Shown: in pieces, positions 5,303 through 9,368 of the stretch | Layout: every line of letters begins with the position of its first letter | How positions within the stretch are numbered: position 1 is the first letter of the stretch | DNA from: CAYWJA01 sp964458485 | GTDB lineage: Bacteria > Patescibacteriota > Gracilibacteria > UM-FILTER-43-11 | Assembly: GCA_964458485.1 (NCBI GenBank) | Contig: CAYWJA010000045.1 | Span: forward strand, 1-9,368 | Reading direction: 5' to 3' | DNA: 9,368 nucleotides | The notes under the pieces: generated by a model | Database searches by the model: none | Seen by the model: only the letters and a program-made list of their open reading frames with translations | What the model was told of the DNA's origin: nothing | Program-made: the position numbers and the translations under genes

Positions 5303-5331
5303 TTGACAAATAAATTTATTTATTATAAAAT
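5303..5331 (+). promoter_or_regulatory. Sigma70 promoter for the hydrolase-like gene
   Basis: TTGACA (5303-5308, 6 of 6) is followed by 17 nt and TAAAAT (5326-5331, 5 of 6). The transcription start should fall near 5338, leaving about 18 nt to the ATG at 5357. The spacer holds a 14-bp AT palindrome, AAATAAATTTATTT (5308-5321), which might be an operator or simply A/T bias. Confidence 0.75.
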
Positions 5332-5356
5332 GTTATCTATTTTTAACGTAAGAAGT

Positions 5357-6463
5357 ATGAATAATCCTTCCAACAACCCAAACCCCGGTTTAACCAAAAT
5401 GCATTCTATGTGGAATGCATTTACCAGACATTATATTGAACAATATAATGGGCAAATTATAGGTGGTATTTTTGCCAACAATGAGCCACATCAGTTCAGA
5501 GTTACTCAATTCGATACACCACATACAGAAAATATGCCTACAAATAGGCGTGTTATTACAGAAATGTCTCCGAAGCTTACAGAGCCTAGTGATCATACCG
5601 CTATTTACTACCCTGGTTTTAGCGAAACTTCAGCACAAATGGAAGGTGATCCTGCGGAGATTGCATTTGAGATGATGCGGGCGGGAGGACATGATAATCC
5701 TAAATTACTTTGTCTTAATCCATGCGGAAAGGGTACCAGGGAATATGTAGAAAGAACTAATTTAATTTCACGCATTGGAGTATTAGATGAGGTTAGAGAT
5801 GTAAGGGTATTGGTTAAAATTTTATTAGATAGAGGTGTAATACAGGGTGATGTTAGCTTAATAGCCCATTCCATGGGTACACTAACTGCAATGGCATCTC
5901 TGGATATTTTGGAAGGAAGGGTTAAAAATATGATACAGCTTATGCCTTGTACAGATAAATCTGTCGGCCTAACATTTAGCCCGCGTTTTTTATGGACAGT
6001 AAGAAATCATGTAAAATATTCACTTGACTGGAAAAACCCTGTACCAATAGATAAAGAAAGTCATGATAGAATTATGTTTAGTGTTCAGAAGGGTAAAGGA
6101 AGTGAAGAAAGTGAAACAGAAGGGGAGGCAGAAGCTCATGACCATAGTGATCATCACGCAGGATCTGTACCGGATTCATCTCGTCGTTTTTTTCAGGTCA
6201 CTTTGAATAAAGGCAGATTACCAAGGGAAGTTTTTAAACCCGAAGCAGCAAAAGGAGTAAAGGCTCATATAATGCAAGCGGGTCATGATGCTCTAATTCC
6301 GGATAGCATGGTGAGTAATCAGGTCAGATATCTTAAGGGATTAGGCATGGAAATAGATGCACCTTTTGTAGCCGAATCATTTCCGCATGCCATCCCAATG
6401 CATATGAATGCGCGGCAAAGAAGGGAATTTGGAGAGTTTTTAGGAGGAGCTTTTAAGAAATAA
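5357..6463 (+). CDS. Alpha/beta-hydrolase-like protein
   Basis: 368 aa, no close family recognised. The middle and C-terminal parts have alpha/beta hydrolase marks: AIYYPGFSET (82-91) as an early strand and loop, SLIAHSMGTLTAM (167-179) as a nucleophile elbow with Ser172 (AHSMG, Ala replacing the first Gly of GxSxG), MQAGHDALIPDSMV (306-319) offering acid D311, and SFPHAIPMH (341-349) offering H344 or H349. Together these suggest an esterase, lipase or thioesterase-type fold; the substrate is unknown. Residues 245-275 are a low-complexity Glu/Ser then His/Asp-rich insert. No signal peptide is seen. The frame is open to a TTG at 5303, but that codon is the -35 box of its promoter, and the ATG at 5330 lies before the predicted transcription start, so 5357 is chosen. 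The following gene is 56 nt away and may be co-transcribed. Confidence 0.78.
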   Translation: MNNPSNNPNPGLTKMHSMWNAFTRHYIEQYNGQIIGGIFANNEPHQFRVTQFDTPHTENMPTNRRVITEMSPKLTEPSDHTAIYYPGFSETSAQMEGDPAEIAFEMMRAGGHDNPKLLCLNPCGKGTREYVERTNLISRIGVLDEVRDVRVLVKILLDRGVIQGDVSLIAHSMGTLTAMASLDILEGRVKNMIQLMPCTDKSVGLTFSPRFLWTVRNHVKYSLDWKNPVPIDKESHDRIMFSVQKGKGSEESETEGEAEAHDHSDHHAGSVPDSSRRFFQVTLNKGRLPREVFKPEAAKGVKAHIMQAGHDALIPDSMVSNQVRYLKGLGMEIDAPFVAESFPHAIPMHMNARQRREFGEFLGGAFKK

Positions 6464-6510
6464 AAGTCTTAAACCCTAAATCTTAAGTTTAAAATTTACG
6501 ATTATAGCTT
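6464..6510. repeat. Short heptad-like spacer
   Basis: Directly after the hydrolase stop, TAA-containing units recur at 6470, 6477 and 6484 (7-nt steps: CTTAAAC, CCTAAAT, CTTAAGT) and then near 6490. The composition and period match the spacers around frr, though the run is too short to be certain. No terminator is seen, so read-through into the next gene is plausible. Confidence 0.4.
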
Positions 6511-6519
6511 TTGAAAATT

Positions 6520-7041
6520 ATGGCACCAGAAGTACCAGACGATAGTGAATTTCAGCAGCAGGTTCTAGATCATTTAGATAGTTTTCTTGAATTATTAACG
6601 GGGCGACCTCATTATGGCAGTTTCCCAAAGATTAAAAGCAAAAGTTCTGAGGCAGTACAAATTGTTACCACAAGAGTACTTGAAAAATTTTCAAATATAC
6701 CTTTAGGTGAGACTTTGCCAAGGTTTGTGAAAATGCTTGATTATTTGGCAGAGTTAGATGAGGGGCAAAAGGTTCCAATAATACTTCATACTAAAATAAT
6801 TACTACATTAAAGAATATTGATATAGATTTATCCGATGAAAAGCAGGTATATAGTTACAGGAGGTTATTTTTTTATATTTATGATGAAGATGAATTAACT
6901 ATAGGGCAGTCATTATGGATGACATTACAAGAGGGGAGATGGGCATTAAAATTTGGAATTGGTCATAGTACCGAAGGAGGGATTCCAAAAGATCTTACTG
7001 GTGAAGACTTTGTAGAATTTGCTAGGGCGTTTTTGAGATAG
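6520..7041 (+). CDS. Unrecognised 173-aa protein
   Basis: 173 aa from ATG 6520; a TTG three codons upstream (6511) is possible but less likely. I do not recognise a family. There is no signal peptide or membrane segment. The N-terminus is acidic (PEVPDDSEFQQQ), and residues 10-100 look alpha-helical (QVLDHLDSFLELL, RFVKMLDYLAELD). The C-terminal half has mixed strands: RRLFFYIYDEDELTIGQSLWM, GRWALKFGIGHSTEGG, then a closing helix EDFVEFARAFL. It follows the hydrolase-like gene on the same strand and is followed by a probable terminator, suggesting a two-gene unit. No Shine-Dalgarno motif is seen; the ATG is preceded by AAAATT. Confidence 0.75.
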   Translation: MAPEVPDDSEFQQQVLDHLDSFLELLTGRPHYGSFPKIKSKSSEAVQIVTTRVLEKFSNIPLGETLPRFVKMLDYLAELDEGQKVPIILHTKIITTLKNIDIDLSDEKQVYSYRRLFFYIYDEDELTIGQSLWMTLQEGRWALKFGIGHSTEGGIPKDLTGEDFVEFARAFLR

Positions 7042-7060
7042 GATGGTGTTTTTTAAATTT

Positions 7061-7085
7061 ACTATCACACTTTGATGGTTTTTTT
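7061..7085 (+). terminator. Probable Rho-independent terminator
   Basis: ACTATCA (7061-7067) and TGATGGT (7073-7079) form a 7-bp stem with one G-U pair around a 5-nt loop, running straight into a 7-T tract (7079-7085). It lies 20 nt after the stop of the 173-aa gene. The stem is weak but the T-tract and position fit. Confidence 0.6.
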
Positions 7086-7114
7086 ATTGTTGTCCGTCAC
7101 GTTAATTATTGTGT

Positions 7115-7153
7115 ATATTATTGTAGGGGACAGGCATGCCTGTCCCATAATAT
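7115..7153. repeat. 20-bp perfect palindrome with outer arms
   Basis: Positions 7127-7146 are a perfect 20-bp palindrome with half-site GGGACAGGCA, GC-rich in an AT-rich gap. Outer arms ATATTAT (7115-7121) and ATAATAT (7147-7153) extend it, with five unpaired bases (TGTAG) on the left. It lies 27 nt before the ATG at 7180, so it is probably in or near that gene's leader. Candidate roles are an interspersed palindromic repeat, a binding site for a dimeric regulator, or an mRNA hairpin. Confidence 0.65.
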
Positions 7154-7179
7154 ATACCCACAACCCAACAATAAAAAAT

Positions 7180-7446
7180 ATGTCCGACCTGGAACAGATT
7201 AAACACGAAATTAAAAATATAAAAGCACGCAATAAACGCGTTGAGACCGACAAGGCCTGGGAAACGAGTTTTTTAAGAAAAATTATAATTTTAATCCTTA
7301 CATATATAGTAATTGCGATTTTTTTCTACTGCGCAAAAATAGATAAGCCATTTATCAGCGCAATCGTTCCGGCGCTTGCCTTTGTTTTATCAACTTTATC
7401 CATACCTGTGTTTAAGAAGGTATGGCTGAGATATTTTTATAGATAA
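7180..7446 (+). CDS. Small conserved-type membrane protein, KAWExS motif
   Basis: 88 aa. The charged cytoplasmic-looking N-terminus MSDLEQIKHEIKNIKARNKR is followed by VETDKAWETSFLRK and two hydrophobic segments (about 36-51 and 58-75), ending in basic KKVWLRYFYR. The pattern of a short coiled N-terminus, a DKAWExSxxR motif and a helical hairpin is one I have seen in small hypothetical proteins of candidate-phyla bacteria and other microbes; no function is known to me. The frame opens earlier, at 7072, but that extension crosses the terminator T-tract and the palindrome, so ATG 7180 is preferred. Only 2 nt separate it from the next gene, implying one operon. Confidence 0.78.
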   Translation: MSDLEQIKHEIKNIKARNKRVETDKAWETSFLRKIIILILTYIVIAIFFYCAKIDKPFISAIVPALAFVLSTLSIPVFKKVWLRYFYR

Positions 7447-7448
7447 TT

Positions 7449-7823
7449 ATGGATAATGAAATAATTACATTGATAATAGTTCTCATTTTTTTCTTTACAC
7501 TCGCCATATTATTTGTTTTTCTTGCAGGAAAACAGATACTTAAAAAAAATATAAAAAATAATAAATCTAACAAGGATCATTCCACAAAATTTACTTTAAA
7601 AGGAAAAGAATATAATAATTTATCTGAATATTTTGGAGAATTTAAAAAAAGGTCACCAGAATCTTTGAAAAAGATATTTGATGCTTTACCGAGCAATCCG
7701 GATGATATAAAAAGAAAGATAGATGAATCAACTAAAAGAATTAAAAATATAATGAGAAATATTGCATTTGTAATTTTTCTTATAATTTTTATGGGGGTGG
7801 TTTATTATTATCTGATGAAGTAG
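7449..7823 (+). CDS. Small membrane protein with two end anchors
   Basis: 124 aa, family not recognised. One strong membrane segment lies at each end (about 5-27 and 103-122), joined by a basic, Lys/Asn-rich soluble middle that contains NNLSEYFGEFKKRSPESLKKIFDALPSNPDDIKRKIDES. Both termini are probably on the same side of the membrane. It starts 2 nt after the stop of the 88-aa membrane protein, so the two are very likely co-translated and may act together. No Shine-Dalgarno motif; the ATG is preceded by AATT. Very A-rich codon use matches the low-GC background. Confidence 0.75.
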   Translation: MDNEIITLIIVLIFFFTLAILFVFLAGKQILKKNIKNNKSNKDHSTKFTLKGKEYNNLSEYFGEFKKRSPESLKKIFDALPSNPDDIKRKIDESTKRIKNIMRNIAFVIFLIIFMGVVYYYLMK

Positions 7824-7843
7824 GTGGTTAGTTTTATGCAGCT

Positions 7844-7883
7844 TGTCATCCTTCCCGCCTTGGCGGGAGGTATCCAGATGACA
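7844..7883. repeat. Hairpin repeat bounded by TGTCATC/GATGACA
   Basis: Outer arms TGTCATC (7844-7850) and GATGACA (7877-7883) enclose the strong inner stem CCCGCC/GGCGGG (7854-7859 and 7862-7867). It shares the TGTCATC end with the 27-nt family but has a different core. It begins 20 nt after the stop of the 124-aa protein; no T-tract follows. Confidence 0.7.
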
Positions 7884-7895
7884 CGCAAATGTACT

Positions 7896-7946
7896 GGATC
7901 CCGCATCCCCGCAACTTCGTGCGGGACAGGCAAGTGCGGGATGACA
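7896..7946 (-). repeat. 27-nt hairpin repeat, expanded copy C
   Basis: Read on the minus strand it begins TGTCATCC and ends GGATCC like copies A and B, with stem ATCCCGCA/TGCGGGAT (7898-7905 and 7935-7942). The loop is 29 nt instead of 5. It starts with the family's CTTG and then carries a second hairpin, CCCGCA/TGCGGG (7908-7913 and 7920-7925). This looks like an insertion or duplication of a stem into the loop of the same family. Confidence 0.7.
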
Positions 7947-7965
7947 AGATAGGTACATTAATCAA

Positions 7966-7983
7966 AACAAGTTCAGGATGACA
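7966..7983 (-). repeat. Half copy of the 27-nt repeat (copy D)
   Basis: AACAAGTTCAGGATGACA is identical over 18 nt to one end of copy B (4630-4647), but the partner arm is missing. It is a truncated copy 30 nt before ligA. Its ATGACA end could serve as a -35-like hexamer 18 nt before TATAGA (8002-8007), a weak possibility for ligA. Confidence 0.65.
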
Positions 7984-8013
7984 AAAGCGTAATATGTTAG
8001 ATATAGACAAATT

Positions 8014-9368
8014 ATGACCAAGCAAGAAGCAAAACAACGCATCACAAAACTAAAACAGTGGCTAAAAAAGTGGAATTACGACTACTTTGTTTTGGATAAG
8101 TCAGATGTATCAGAAGCTGCGCGGGATCAGATAAAGAAAGAGCTGACTGAGCTTGAAAAAGAATTCCCGGAATTCATTACACAGGATTCTCCGACGCAGA
8201 GAGTTGGGAGCGCCTTGAGTGGTAAATTTGCCAAAATTAAACATATTACTCCCAAGCAATCCCTCAGCGATGTATTTGATGATGAGGAACTTCGTGATTG
8301 GGGAGAACGTATACAAAAGCTAGTTCCAGGCGAAAAACTGGATTATATAAGTGAATTAAAATTAGATGGACTGAATCTTTCTTTAATTTATGAAAAAGGA
8401 AAGTTTTACAAAGCTGTAACTCGAGGAAATGGTGTTTTTGGGGAAGATGTGACACATACTGTTAAAACAATGAAAACCGTACCGCTCGAGTTGTTTGAAG
8501 TGGATGGGCTGAAGCTCGAAGATTATCCAATTATCGAAGTTAGCGGGGAGGTTTTTATGTCGAAAGAAAGCTTGGAAAAGATAAATGCAGAAGGGGAGCA
8601 GCAATTCGCAAATCCTCGTAATGCCGCAGCAGGGACAGTACGCCAGTTGGATCCGCAAATAGCCGCAAACAGGAATCTGGAAATGTATTTTTATTCAATA
8701 AAACTTCCGGAAAATTCCTCAATTACAGAGCCAAAGACTCACCAGGAAAGTCTTGAGCTTTTGCAGAAGCTCGGACTTCGAGTGAATAAGCATTTCACTC
8801 ATCACACCTCCCTTGATCCGATTTTAAAAGAGATGAAGGAATGGGAGAAGAAACGTGACTCACTTGATTACGAAATTGACGGCCTTGTTATTAAAATTAA
8901 TCAAATCCGCCATCAAAATCTAATGGGTTCAACTGCAAAATCGCCAAGATGGTCTGTGGCCTATAAATTTCCGGCGGAACAATCCACTAGTCAGATTTTA
9001 GATATCGAGGTTCAGGTTGGCAGAACTGGTGCGCTTACCCCAGTTGCCATATTAAAACCAACATCAATTGCCGGTTCAACAGTCAGCCGTGCAACACTTC
9101 ATAATGAAGATGAAATTGAACGTAAGGACGTCCGAGTAGGGGATACCGTAGTGATTCAAAAGGCTGGCGATATTATTCCGGAGGTTGTGGAGGTGATAAC
9201 TGATCTGCGCACAGGCAATGAAAAGAGGTATAAATTTCCAAAAAAATGCCCTGTGTGCAACGGCGAAATAGATCGGCCTGAAGGTGAAGTGGTGAGTCGT
9301 TGTATAAACCCTGAATGTTTTGCTATTCATCAGCATCAGTTAGAGCATTTTGTTTCCCGCAAAGCTTT
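8014..9368 (+). CDS. ligA: NAD-dependent DNA ligase, N-terminal two thirds
   Basis: 451 complete codons in an open frame running off the right edge; the HhH and BRCT regions lie outside. LigA seals nicks in duplex DNA in replication and repair, using NAD+ to adenylate a lysine. Seen: SPTQRVGSALSGKF (59-72), catalytic ELKLDG (K116), TRGNGVFGEDVT (136-147), SGEVFM (177-182), FANPRNAAAGTVRQLDP (198-214), DYEIDGLVIK (285-294), SPRWSVAYKFPAE (310-322), GRTGALTPVA (336-345) and zinc-finger cysteines C412, C415, C430 and C435. Domain Ia is unusual: where most LigAs read xDAEYDxL this reads SEAARDQI, and TRGNG replaces TRGDG. ATG 8014 gives a normal-length N-terminus (MTKQEAKQRI). There is no Shine-Dalgarno motif; a weak promoter may overlap repeat copy D. 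Confidence 0.96.
   Translation, partial: MTKQEAKQRITKLKQWLKKWNYDYFVLDKSDVSEAARDQIKKELTELEKEFPEFITQDSPTQRVGSALSGKFAKIKHITPKQSLSDVFDDEELRDWGERIQKLVPGEKLDYISELKLDGLNLSLIYEKGKFYKAVTRGNGVFGEDVTHTVKTMKTVPLELFEVDGLKLEDYPIIEVSGEVFMSKESLEKINAEGEQQFANPRNAAAGTVRQLDPQIAANRNLEMYFYSIKLPENSSITEPKTHQESLELLQKLGLRVNKHFTHHTSLDPILKEMKEWEKKRDSLDYEIDGLVIKINQIRHQNLMGSTAKSPRWSVAYKFPAEQSTSQILDIEVQVGRTGALTPVAILKPTSIAGSTVSRATLHNEDEIERKDVRVGDTVVIQKAGDIIPEVVEVITDLRTGNEKRYKFPKKCPVCNGEIDRPEGEVVSRCINPECFAIHQHQLEHFVSRKA

Noticed and set aside
5303..5356. TTG-initiated extension of the hydrolase-like protein
   Set aside because: The TTG is part of a perfect -35 box, and the predicted mRNA starts downstream of it.
7072..7179. 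36-residue hydrophobic extension of the 88-aa membrane protein
   Set aside because: It is encoded by the terminator T-tract and the 20-bp palindrome; the downstream ATG gives the natural N-terminus.
7728..8037. Minus-strand frames across the repeat cluster
   Set aside because: They translate GC-rich palindromic repeats and the ends of neighbouring genes, and have no consistent protein character.
8110..9336. Several minus-strand frames inside ligA
   Set aside because: They are shadows of the ligA reading frame, which carries every expected ligase motif.

Overview
This is an AT-rich bacterial chromosome segment using the standard genetic code: TGA ends rseP and the radical SAM gene, and glycine is encoded by GGN. 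The divergent LigA, the many short hypothetical proteins, the missing Shine-Dalgarno motifs and the absence of uppS, cdsA and dxr from a pyrH-frr-rseP cluster suggest a Patescibacteria/CPR-like genome, perhaps Peregrinibacteria-like. That placement is an inference from the look of the sequence, not a search result.

Layout. Minus strand, 1-3079: an unrecognised acidic protein that runs off the left edge (1-358) and has a perfect consensus sigma70 promoter. It is preceded by the co-oriented operon pyrH (UMP kinase) - frr (ribosome recycling factor) - rseP (site-2 protease). The spacers inside this operon have an unusual 7-nt periodicity. A GC-richer double-hairpin element sits just upstream of pyrH, and a 340-bp divergent gap follows. 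Plus strand, 3420-4448: a stand-alone radical SAM/SPASM protein with a complete cysteine set. The convergent gap 4449-4659 holds two inverted copies of a hairpin repeat and two tandem small hairpins. Minus strand, 4660-5244: a small membrane protein of Tic20/DUF4870 appearance with a coiled-coil tail. It diverges from a plus-strand run: an alpha/beta-hydrolase-like protein (5357-6463), an unrecognised protein (6520-7041), a probable terminator, a palindrome, two small membrane proteins (7180-7446 and 7449-7823), a repeat cluster (7844-7983) and the first two thirds of ligA (8014 to the window end).

How the genes relate. pyrH, frr and rseP are housekeeping (pyrimidine nucleotides, ribosome recycling, regulated intramembrane proteolysis), as is ligA (DNA replication and repair). 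The radical SAM enzyme, the hydrolase and the small membrane proteins are accessory-looking, and nothing in the sequence ties them into one pathway. The most distinctive signals are non-coding: the heptad-phased spacers, a hairpin repeat family whose stem differences are all compensated, a promoter whose -35 box overlaps an 11-bp inverted repeat, and start codons without Shine-Dalgarno motifs and with T at position -1 in 9 of 11 genes. No CRISPR array, tRNA, rRNA or transposase was recognised.
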